27,740 bases of DNA from Acanthamoeba lenticulata (Eukaryota; Discosea; Longamoebia; Acanthamoebidae): positions 1 to 27,740 of the forward strand of contig NAVB01002139.1 of the NCBI GenBank assembly GCA_002179805.1. The letters run 5' to 3'. Positions 8,282-17,689 of the stretch are shown here, piece after piece (the first letter of the stretch is position 1; each line of letters starts with the position of its first letter). Made by a program: the position numbers and the translations under genes. The notes below the pieces were generated by a model that had not been told where the DNA came from, searched no databases, and saw nothing but the letters and a program-made list of their open reading frames with translations.

Positions 8282-11200
8282 ATGTCGTCAGACAACTTGC
8301 GAACGCGACAAGATGAACTGCGGGCCAAGATCCTCCAGTCCTCGAGCCTGCCTCGCCTCAAGGTCCTTTGTTCCTCCCTCCTTCGTTTTCGCTTTCGTTT
8401 TCGCTCTATTTCTTGTGAAGGTGGGAGGAGAGATGGATTCAAACGAGTTGTTCAATGATGCGCGCTGTTGTTTCCAGCGTTATCTCCACTGTGTTCCCGT
8501 GTTGTGCTCATCCTTTTAAAAACCCAAAACTTGTTCTCGCTACGCGTCAACCTTTTAGACAAACAATTCCTTGGCTGCGCTGGAGAAGCTAAAGGCCGAC
8601 CTGGAGGCCAAGCGGCAGCAGGGCAAGGCCGCCGCCGGAGCTGCCTCCACCTCTTCGCCCTCCTTGTCCGCGCCGTCACCGCTCTCGCCCAGGTCAGCGT
8701 CAGACTCGGCGCTCTCGATGTCGACCTCGACGAGCGACAGCAGCGAGCGGGCCAAGGCACGTCCCGGTCCCTCCCCATGCGGCCCGTAGTTTTCGTTTTC
8801 GTTTTCGTTTTCTTTGTCGTTCGTTTTCGTTTTCGTTGTTGTGGCGCTGACGACGCCGGCGTGCAGCACGAGGGCGCCGCCGCGATGGCCTCGCCCGAGC
8901 TGCAGGATGAGGGCAAGGACAAGAAAGAGAAGAAGGAAAAGAAGGAGAAAAAGGAGAAGAAGGAGAAGAAAGAGAAGAAGGACAAGAAGGACAAGACCGG
9001 TGGTGGCGATCACCACCACCATGAGGATGGCGGCATCTCGGCGCCGACGCCAGCGTCGACCCCGACCTTGCTCGTGACGTCGCCGCCGGCCACGCCGGTG
9101 GGCTCGACCACGCCGCGCGTCGTCGTGAGCCCGCGCGCCGCCGAGCCGGCCATCGCCGACTTGGCCCTCGAGTTCGAGGACATGATGGCCGACCTCAAAT
9201 TTTCTGGTACCTTATTTTTCTTATTATTCCTCTAGATTAATAACAATATTCAAATAATTATGTTTCGAATTTTTGGCAATTATCACTCTTCTTATACAAT
9301 TAAATAAACAGAGGCCCAACGAGAGCAGATGGCGATGTTGCCCGAGTCGCACAAGCAGACAATCCTCCTCCAGTGGAAGAAAAAGAAGAAGGCCCTCTCC
9401 CAGCGCCGCGGCTCCTTCATCTCTGCCTCGTACTCCTTCGCCTCCTCTCCTTCATCCTCATCTTCTTCTTCATCATCATCTCAACTCACATGTGTCGTGT
9501 GTTGGCGTGAAGGGGCGATTCGCCGGTGCCCAACCGGATCCGCTCGCCCAGCTCGAGCCGCATCATCCCGGCCGTGGCCGAGAGCTCCTCGCCGTCGGCG
9601 TCTTCGCCGTCCTCGCCCTCGTCATCGTCCGTGGGCAGCCCGGCCACCCTCAACTCGGTGCTCCTCAGCCGCCTGGGCGAGAAGGACAAGCCCGCTCTGT
9701 CGAGTCCTTCCGCTCCCGCCGCCGACCGCAGTACGTCCCTTGTGTGCCCCGCGCGCGTGTGTGCGGTGCGCACGTGCGTGTGCGGTGCGTGTGTGCGTGT
9801 GCGGTCTGACGCCCGGGGGTCGCGCGCGCTTGCAGGCGAGTCGATGCTGGCCACGATCGAGGCGCGCAAGCAGGAGAAGATGGAGGCCCTCAAGAAGCTG
9901 AAGGAGGAGCTGGCCATCAAGCGGCAGCTCATGCAGAAGGGCATCCAGAAGGAGGAGCTCAGCCCCGAGGCGCTCCAGGCCCTCATGAAGGACCTCCAGG
10001 AGCAGCGCCGCGCCCGGCGCGAGGCCCGCGAGCAGAAGATGATGGCCAAGGTCGAGCAGATGAAGCGCGAGGGCAAGATCTCGTCGCTGGCCGACATGCA
10101 GGAGGCCATCCGCCAGGCCAACGAGATGCGCAAGCTCCGCGCCGAGCGCGCGGTCGAGCGCAAGGAGCGCCGCAGCACCCGAAAGCTCATCCTTCGCGGT
10201 GCGTTCCTCGGCCTCGGCCTCGGCCTCGGCCTTGCGCTCACAAACACGCGCGCTTGTCCACGCGGCAGAGCTGGAGGGCAGCGGCATCTCGATCTCGTCG
10301 CGCTCGCGGTCGAGTTCACGCCGCGGGAGCCTCGCCCCCACCCCCGAGGACACCGAGCTGGTCCAGGTGCGGCCACGCATCCCCGCCGCCGTCGTCATTG
10401 CCATCATTGTTGTCGTCGACATTGACGTTGTCGCCGTCGACGTCGCCGTTGTCGACCTTGGCGTTGATGTTGTTGTCGAAAAAAACTGACGGCGTGGTGG
10501 GACAAATGACAGGAAACGAAGAAGCTCAGGCGGCTAACGCGGCATCTGGACCTGGAGGCCAAGGAGATCAAGATCGACTCGCAGCTGACCAACTTCCTCG
10601 GGTCCATGGTCAAGCTCGAGGAGGAGTGGAAGAAGCAGGGTCCGTCCCCCCGTCGCCGACCTTCTCTCTCTATTGGCCTGGCTTACTCACGCGTCGACCT
10701 CCACGCGATGCGCAACACAGAGCAACTGCGGATCCAGAGGCAGGTCGAGTACGAGATGCTGGAGAAGGAGCACGCCGAGGCCCAGGATCGCCTCAAGCGC
10801 AGCGAGGAGCTCATCTCCGACACCAAAACGCGCCTCGGCTCCATCGCCACCGCCCTCGCCGCCGTATGCCCTTTGCCTTTTTCTTTCTTTTTCGTCTTTT
10901 TTTATTGCATTTTTGATTAACATTTTGATATTTAAAACTATTTTTGTTTTTAATATTTCTTGTTTTTTTCACGTGATTTAGGCGGCGGGGAGGCATCCGG
11001 AGGACGGGCCCCTGCAGGGCTGCCAGGGCGAATTGTCGCAGCTGCTGGAGCGGCTCGGCATGGAGGCCATCCGCGTGGTCGACCAGCGTACAGCCGAGCA
11101 GATCGAGGAGGAGAAGAAGGCCGCCATCCAGAAGCGCACGGAGGAGCTCGAGAAGGAGGCCGAGGAGTCCGAGGGTTCGCTGGGCGGCCTCCTGGCCCAG

Positions 11201-11590
11201 CTCAAGGGCACCAAGCTCAAGAAGGTCGATCAGGCCGAGATCGAGCGGGTACGCCCACTTTCTTTTTTCTATTTATTATTCCTTTTCTATTTATTATTTA
11301 TTTCTTTTTTGGGATTTGCGGTTTTAACTTGAATTTCTCTCAAATAAAAATAAAATTTAATGTTACAGAAAAAGATGGAGGCGCCGCCGCCACCGGCGTT
11401 GGGCGACTCGATCGGCATGTTCACGTCGCTCCAGGACACACTGCGCGGAGCCCTCGAGATGCGCAAGCTCGCCATCATGGACTCCGACTCCGAGTCTGAC
11501 GACGACGATGACGATTACTGGGACGAAGACGACGATGATGACGACTATGACGACCTGGAGGACCTGATGAGCGTCACCGTCCGCATTTGA
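8282..11590 (+). CDS. GBD-like / coiled-coil / VCA protein, putative Arp2/3 activator
   Basis: Eleven exons: 8282-8362, 8559-8756, 8867-9206, 9312-9429, 9513-9730, 9836-10198, 10269-10366, 10513-10639, 10721-10863, 10982-11248, 11369-11590; 724 residues with all phases matching. Order: a short helical N-terminus; Ser-rich and Lys/Glu-repeat segments (about 60-140); DLALEFEDMMADLKFS plus QREQMAMLPESHKQTILLQW (191-228), which resembles the start of the formin GTPase-binding region; a Ser/Pro-rich linker; a long charged coiled coil (about 320-625); GGLLAQLKGTKLKKV (630-644), WH2-like; PPPP; then SLQDTLRGALEMRKLAI (671-687) and a DSDSES/poly-Asp stretch with one Trp (W702). WH2 + central helix + acidic-Trp is the VCA module that binds actin and Arp2/3 in WASP, WAVE and JMY. 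The WH2-like piece is one residue short and could instead be a formin DAD-like motif. No WH1, SHD or FH2 domain is seen. Function is inferred. Confidence 0.75.
8757..8866 (+). other. GC-AG intron with TTTTCG repeat in VCA-protein gene
   Basis: Exon 2 ends GCC AAG at 8756 and exon 3 resumes in phase 0 at CAC GAG (8867) after gtgcag. The donor region reads gcacgtcccg; the next GT donors are phase 1 or 2 and break the frame. This is the same GC donor hexamer as in DCP1 intron 1. Confidence 0.6.
8787..8840 (+). repeat. TTTTCG tandem repeat in intron 2
   Basis: About eight TTTTCG units, interrupted once by tttgtcgttcg, form the pyrimidine-rich interior of the GC-AG intron. A shorter copy of the same motif (about 8383-8405) lies in intron 1 of the same gene. 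Confidence 0.75.
8918..8998 (+). repeat. Lys/Glu (KEKKEKK) coding repeat
   Basis: Imperfect AAG/GAG trinucleotide repeat in exon 3 of the VCA-protein gene, encoding alternating Lys-rich KEKKEK units ending in KDKKDK. It is probably unstructured or a single charged helix. Confidence 0.8.
9731..9835 (+). repeat. Intron of alternating GT/GC (Z-DNA-prone) sequence
   Basis: This intron of the VCA-protein gene is almost entirely TG, CG and TGCG dinucleotide runs, unlike its AT-rich neighbours. The donor is gtacgt and the acceptor cttgcag. Confidence 0.6.
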
Positions 11591-11616
11591 GCTGACCAAA
11601 AGTCGTCACGCCGGCA

Positions 11617-11638
11617 TTTATTTATTTATTATTTATTT
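11617..11638 (-). terminator. Candidate poly(A) signal cluster of the ANK-RhoGEF gene
   Basis: A run of overlapping plus-strand TTTATT motifs gives several minus-strand AATAAA hexamers about 100-120 nt downstream of the stop at 11737. It lies in the 146-bp gap between two convergent genes. No plus-strand AATAAA was seen here for the VCA gene. Confidence 0.4.
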
Positions 11639-11736
11639 GTATCTAAATTTTAACCCATAAAAACACAGTACAAAAATGTTGAATTGTATTTGGTGATTTG
11701 TTTCTTCAAGAAGAAAGAGCAACCAACAACAGGCTT

Positions 11737-14700
11737 TTATGGCTTGTCGATGAAGTCGCCCATCTGCTGCTGGCTCTTGTGGAGGAGGTCGAGCGCGCTC
11801 TCGCCCTTCTGCGTGAGGTAGATCATCGACCGGCTGAGCTGCTGCGTGCTCCCAAAGTGGCTGTCCTTGGCGTCGTGAAGGGTCCGCAGCTTCTCCATCC
11901 AGAGCAGGTTCTGGTACTTGGAGTCGCCCAGGACCCACTTGGTCTTGGCCCCCGACGCCGTCTTCTTCACTTTGAGCCCCTGCACGTCCTCATCTGCCAT
12001 CATCATTGTCATTGTCAACACCACATCATCATGATCGTCAACATCGTCGTCGCCGTCAACATCGCTATGAGAAAGGCTGTGAGAGAGGGAGTACCTTTGA
12101 GCTTGCCCCAGGTGACGGGGAAGAACTGGCTCTGGACGGCAGCCCACTTGGTGAGCGACACAAACTGGTAAAAGGCGTCCTCTGACGGCAGCGGCGCGCG
12201 GTCCTTGGCGTGGCCGCCGACGGGCTTGGCCAGGACGAAGCAGTCGTTGAACACAAACACGTAGAAGCGGCCCACCTCGCCCACCTTCTTGCCGCCGCCG
12301 GCGGCGACCAAGTGGCGCGCCAGGCGGGACTGGAGCAGGTTCTTGGGGTCGTCGGCGGCGGTCCACCAGCCCTCGTGCACGTAGCGCCGGTCGTGGGTGA
12401 CCAGCGGCTCGTGCAGGCCCAGCAGCTTGGTCTGCACCTTGGCCACGAGCTCGATGGCCAGCGAGAAGCCCTTCTTGGCGTTGATCCGCTCGGCCAGGGC
12501 CTTCATGCCCTGCAACGCGGCCTCGATCTGCGCCAAGTCCACGTGCTTGCTGTAGGTCGTCATTTTCCTCAGGTCTTCCAATAGCAGAATGTAGCGCGGG
12601 ATCTGTTGCACTGTAACACAATAATATTTTAGTATAAATATTCAATGATTCATAAAAAGAATATAATAAAATATTTTTTAAAAAATCTTAAAAGGACGAA
12701 CCTGGCATGATGAGGAAGCTCTCAAGGTGGAGGCATGAGGTCTTGGTGCTCGTCTCTTCGCCGGTGCTGCTGACGTTGCTGGTGTTGAGGCTCTGGAGGT
12801 ACTGCGCGAAGGAGTCCTGCTTGGACAGCGCGCGCAGGGTGTCCATCGCCGTGTCGTAGTTGCGGAGGTAAAGACTGTACAGGCTCAGCGCCGGGATCTG
12901 CACAGCACCGATTAATCATCGCGAAAAGACAGATAAATAAAAAATGAAATTATGAGACTTTAATAAAGAAATAAAATGTAGAGTGAGGCATAAAATACGT
13001 ACGTATTGTACAAATATTTCGGCGACGGGCAGGTCGGCGTGGGCGGGCAGGTTGTTGACACGCTCCCGCAGGGCGGTGGTCATGCCCTCGGCCAGCGTGA
13101 GGATCTTGTCCAGGTTGCCGAACAGGTCGCGCACCTGGTCCTCGCGGATGGCCCCGCCGCCGGGCCGCTCGCTCTCGGTTCGGAAGGGCACCCAGTAGTA
13201 CTGGTGGATGCGGCGCAGGTGCTCCGTGTAGCGCTCCTGGTTGTCGCATATCTCGCGCACCTTCCTGAACCTCTGCTTCAGCGGCGTCGACTCGTAGCGG
13301 CTTCGCCAGCTCTGGGCTGCCGTGGTGGAGGCCAGCGTGTAGAGCTGACGTCAGCAAAAAGGAATTCGAAAATTGTGGAAAATTGGCGCCAAAATGCCAA
13401 GAATGCGATGTAGAGACGGTGGACGGACCAGCGAAGTAGAAGCTGCGACGATAGCGGCACCATCGGCGGACGAGGCGCTGGCAGGCCACGATGCGGGTCA
13501 GGTCGGCCGCGGAGCCGAAGCGCGCCTGGAGCGGGATGTCGGCGTAGCCGTCCCGGCCTCGCCCGCCGATGAGCTCGATGACGCCCTTGTGGCCGTACTT
13601 GAGGGCCACCTCGCGGGCCGTGCCTTCGGGGCCAACGATCGCCACGTCGATGTCGCTGTGTCGCACCAGATGACGCACCACCTTCGTGTTGCCCATCCTG
13701 GCCGCCACATGGAGACAAGTCTCGCCCCACCTGGTGTCCCCACCGTGATGACGTCATGCTGACGTCAGCATGTGCGTAGCAACTCAAGAAGATGAAGAAG
13801 TAGTTGTAGTACTTGTTGAGGGTGTTGGGATCTACGGCCTTGGGCTGGGTGGACTTGCCCTTCTTGCCTCGGTGTGCGTTGAGCAGAATCTCGACGTGCT
13901 TGGCCTTGCCACTCTGCGCCGCCGAGTGCAAGGGACCTACACAGCCGAGAAGTGAGGTGAGCAGTCAAGAAGAAGAAGAAGGCAGGCGGCGAGTAAAATA
14001 CATTCGCCGTTGCTGTTCTGCGCGTTGAGGTTGGCCCCGTGTTCGATGAACTTGCGCAGGGTCATGAGGCTCTCGCTTGTCTCCTCGTCCTCCTTGGTGC
14101 CCATCTCGCGCAGGCCGCCACCATATCGAAGGAAGTAGATAAGCGCCGTGGTGCCCTCGGCCGTCGCCACGCACGGGTCAGCGCCCTTCTCCAGCAGGAG
14201 GCTGATGAGGCGGCAGTTGCCCTTGTAGCTCGCGCAGTGCAGCGCCGTCCACCCAGACCCGTCGGTCTCGTCCAAGTAGCCTCTCTCCTACACGCGCCAT
14301 TTGTTTTTCCATGTATATTTTTTAAAAAAAAATGAGAAATGAGAATCCAAAAATATTTATAAATATTAACCCTGAATAATAATAATAATTATTATTATCG
14401 CACCTTGGCGTCGTCGATGATGGCCGAGACGGTCTCCACGTCGTCGCTCTCGTCGTCCCTTGAGCCCTTGCCGATGCGCTCGGCAAAGGTGTCGATGGCC
14501 ACGTGCAGCGGCGTCTGGCCGGCATGGTTCTTGTACGGGTGCATCTCCCCGCTCGCGGTCAGGTTGGAGGCGGAGCCCGTCGGGGAGGCGGACAAGGCCG
14601 AGGACGACGTCGAGGCCGAGGACGGGTTGCGCGAGTGCGACGGCGACGGCGACGGACTGCCGCCTCCACCGCTACTGCCGCTGCTATTGGTCGGGAGGGC

Positions 14701-15953
14701 GCCACTGCTGCCCGTGCGTGACGCCGGACCTCGTGCCGGGGCCGTGGTGGCCTGCAGGTCCTTGCGGGTCTTGCCGCGCGCGGCGCGTTCGCTCTTTTCG
14801 CGCTCACGCTCTTCGCGCTTCCGCTCCTTCTCGCGCTCGCGCTCCTCCGAGCCCACCTTGCCTCGCGTGCCGTGCTTCTCGCCGCTGTGGTGGTCCTTGT
14901 GGTGCGTCAGCAGCGTGCGCAGCTGCACAAACGTCATCGCCCTCTTCTTTTTCTTTTCCTTGGGCGCCGCCGTGGCGGCCGCGCCCTCGCCGCTGCCCGC
15001 GGCAGCCGGCGGCGTCGGCGACTTGGCGGCGCCGGTGTCGGGCTTGGCAGCAGGGCCGGCGCTCTCGGCCAGCGAGGTCGCGGCCGAGGCCGCGATGCGA
15101 GAGGGGCACACGGCCAGATGCATGCTCTCGCGGTAGGCCTTGTGCACGTGAATGGCCTCGTCCTCCTCGTTGAAGATGAGCTCGTCGTTGTTATTTTCAT
15201 CGCTGCCCTCGCTCCCGCGCCGGCCCTGGGCAGACTCGGCTCTCCCGCCGCCGTTGTCGTCGCTTCCATGGCCGTCGTCATCATCGTCGTAGTCATAGTC
15301 GTCGCTGTCGAGCTCGCTCTCGCCCTCGCCGTCGGACAGGACACCGGTCCTGCGCCCAGCGCGGCTGCCGTAGCGCCGCCGGCGGCGGGACTCGCCCGGC
15401 TGGTGGTGCGGCTTCGGGCTGCGGGCGGGACCAGCGTCCTCGCCCGGCGCGAACTTGGCGGTCTCCAGGGTGGCGCCGGTGACGAAGCCCGGTGGTGGGC
15501 ACGCGCGAAAGTCCTCTGACCTGCTCTGGCTCCGCCGCACGCGCGGAGGCCGCGGCGGTGGTCGCTTAACGCCGCCCACGGCTGGCCTGTTGTCGTTGTT
15601 TTGTTTTTGTGTCGGAATTGCTTCATTTTTGAATTTTCTGTTATTATTGCAAATATATTTTTGGTGACGTACGGAGAGGAGGCCTGCGGCGCAGAAGATG
15701 GAGGTGAAGATGGGGTTGCCGCGGTTTTGGAGCGCGCCGCGATGGGCGAAGACACGGAGGGAGACTTAATGGTGTCTCCCGCAGGAGTTACCCCGAGCAC
15801 GCGGGCTGTGCGAGGCGAAAGGGCGCCCACAGGCTGCGAGGGGGCAGAAGGCGAAGATGCTCCAGGATTATTGGGAGTCGACGCGGTGGCAGGAGGGGCA
15901 AAGATGGCCATGAGAGCGGCCACCTTGGGCCGCGTCGGCTTACTAGACTCCAT
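11737..15953 (-). CDS. Ankyrin repeat-RhoGEF (DH)-PH protein
   Basis: Predicted GDP/GTP exchange factor for Rho/Rac GTPases. Exons: 15953-15673, 15586-14404, 14287-14002, 13936-13813, 13730-13418, 13344-13003, 12897-12702, 12610-12095, 11993-11737; about 1165 residues. N-terminal 440 residues are disordered (Ser/Pro, acidic DYDYDDDDD, Arg/Glu runs). Ankyrin repeats follow (about 447-700): GQTPLHVAID, GWTALHCASYKGN, CPLHSAAQSGKAKHVEILL, WGETCLHVAARMGNTKVV. An IQ-like segment ACQRLVRRWCRYRR is at 707-720. The DH domain (about 750-935) includes RFRKVREICDNQERY, LPVAEIFVQYIPALSLY and PVQQIPRYILLLEDL; the usual PVQRIPRY has Gln for Arg. A PH-like region (about 955-1110) contains EVGRFYVFVFNDCFVLAKP. 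The intron between exons 5 and 6 is ambiguous: 13428-13317 also fits and would remove 13 residues before DH. No signal peptide or membrane segment. Confidence 0.88.
13755..13772. repeat. 18-bp perfect palindrome with CRE-like TGACGTCA context, in an intron
   Basis: CATGCTGACGTCAGCATG is self-complementary and abuts a second TGACGTCA at 13749-13756, inside intron 13731-13812 of the ANK-RhoGEF gene. The core CTGAC also fits a branch-point sequence, so part of the pattern may reflect splicing. Confidence 0.6.
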
Positions 15954-16299
15954 GCTGCCTTCCGAGTCTACCTCCTCTTTCTACTCAAGCCAATCTCGGC
16001 CCTCCGAACTTGTTTGGTTTCTCCTCAGCTCGCGCAGACGAGGCAACCCCCATTTTTCTCTCCTTCTAATTAATAACTTCAATTTTTAATATCGTAATAT
16101 TCTTAGCATTCTGTTACCAAAAAGCGAAGGATGGTTACAAGTCTACCAAAGGAAATAGGTTTGTTGACTTTAAGCTTCAGCTGGTAACCTATCTGTCTGG
16201 TCAAGTGCTAACGCAATCTTCCAGAGAGTAAGATTATTGCCGCGCGTGGATAAAACGGCATCACCGGCGAAGAAGAGAGACGTTGGGTGGAGCGCAGGA
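15954..16299. promoter_or_regulatory. Divergent intergenic region, ANK-RhoGEF / RGS genes
   Basis: A 346-bp gap between divergent start codons. It contains an AT-rich patch (about 16066-16110) with attaataactt- and taatatcgtaatatt-type sequence, flanked by GC-neutral sequence. No TATA box, repeat or RNA gene could be recognised. Confidence 0.4.
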
Positions 16300-17618
16300 A
16301 TGCATCGCCAGAGGGCCTCCACCCAGTCTGCGCTGGAGGATCTCCAGCAAGACATGATCGAAAATCCATTGCTCATTGAGACTGTGGAGTATCTGAAAAC
16401 AGCTTTCCACTCGCCCTCCATGTCCTCGACGCCATCACCAGAGAACCACCTTGGAGGTAAGACCCGCCAGCCAGAAGAGGTTCAAGCTCTCTCTTTCCCT
16501 TATCCTCCTCCGCCTGGCTGCAGTTCCCGCCTCTGTGAACCGGGGACGGCGCTCGTCGAGCATTGGGGCGGCTGAAGGTGCTTTTGACGCCTTTACCACG
16601 CACGACATGCCGAACAGAGGCCGCACGAGGTGCACCGCCTCGACCTTTTACCCTTCTGCACACCTGCTTGGCTCAACTGACTCTCTTTTGTTTGGAGGTC
16701 GAGCACAAACTTGCATTCAGGCACCCAGCTGAGACGCACGACTTCGTGGAACATGATGGAAGAGATCGCGAGAGGAAAGCAGCAACACCACCTGTCGCCA
16801 GAGCTCACGCAAATGTCCTTCGAGATGAGCAAGAACTACTTCCTTGACTACATCCTTCGTGACAAGCAAGGTCTGCAGCACGTTCCGCGCATAAAGGACT
16901 TTGCTAACCGAGCGGGTGTTCTTAACATCAGGACGATCGGTGTTCATGCAGTTCCTGCAACAGCAACACTGTGCAGAGAACCTCATGTTCTGGTAATCTG
17001 GCCTGACGTTGTTGTGGATGAAGCAGCTGCTGACATGACTTCTCAACACAACAGGTATGATGTGGAAAAGTACGGAATGTTCACAGATGACGAGCCGGAG
17101 AGTCGAATGCTGAAGGCGCATGCCATCGTGAAGAAATACCTTTCAGAGGACTCGGAAACTGAAGTCAATTTGCCCTACTCGATCAAGCAAGACATCCTCA
17201 AGAACATCAACAACCCCACCAAGACTCTTTTCGAGTCAGCACAGCGCAGCGTCTTCCTGCTGATGGTTTACGGCACGCTAGACTACTTTCTCAAGAGTGA
17301 ACGATATCGTCTGTACAAAGGTACGTGCAAACCATGCAGCGAGCGTGGTTTCTACAAGGTGCAGCGCTGACCATATCTGCAGCTACTCGGCAACAGGGCG
17401 AAGGAGCGGAAGATGAGGACAGCATCACCGATGAACAGTTGGCAAGGGCGCTCAAAGAAGCCCGGGAGCAGAAGGAGAAGAATGAACAACAAAGCGAGCA
17501 AAGTCCAAGGAAGTGGGGGCGCCAAGCTCGTACGCCAGCAACCCGTTCGGTGAGCTTGCGAAACGTCAAGAACGTGAAGCACGATTTGCCACACGACAAG
17601 AAGTGCCTCATCAGCTGA
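16300..17618 (+). CDS. RGS-domain protein with C-terminal CaaX box
   Basis: Regulator of G-protein signalling: RGS domains speed GTP hydrolysis by heterotrimeric G-alpha. Exons: 16300-16456, 16524-16577, 16721-16870, 16932-16992, 17055-17320, 17383-17618; 307 residues. The N-terminal leader includes a basic Ser patch (RGRRSSSIG) carried by the 54-nt exon 2. The RGS domain (about 95-235) reads YFLDYILRDKQG, RSVFMQFLQQQHCAENLMFW, YDVEKYG, KAHAIVKKYLSEDSETEVNL, NPTKTLFESAQRSVFLLM and FLKSERYRLY, matching the nine-helix family core. A charged helix follows, then HDKKCLIS at the C-terminus: a CaaX box with preceding lysines, which would allow prenylation and membrane attachment. Exon 2 and the last exon are the least certain; in the last 100 nt a second frame is also open. 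The next gene starts 71 bp downstream. Confidence 0.85.
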
Positions 17619-17646
17619 GCGGTAGGGGCGACCGCCTTGTGATAAA

Positions 17647-17652
17647 AATAAA
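17647..17652 (+). terminator. AATAAA poly(A) signal of the RGS gene
   Basis: A perfect AATAAA 28 nt after the RGS stop codon and only 37 nt before the ATG of the next gene on the same strand. Confidence 0.5.
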
Positions 17653-17689
17653 TTAAACTAAAAAAGCGCGTGATAACTGAAGAGGAACA

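Noticed and set aside
14872..15519. Plus-strand open frame opposite ANK-RhoGEF exon 2
   Set aside because: Shadow of the Arg/Ser/Glu low-complexity coding sequence on the minus strand; Leu/Val/Arg-rich with no domain.
16977..16992. A 16-nt microexon encoding only the RGS ENLMFW core
   Set aside because: An upstream acceptor at 16929-16931 gives a 61-nt exon in the same frame that also supplies SVFMQFLQQQHC, the expected preceding RGS helix.
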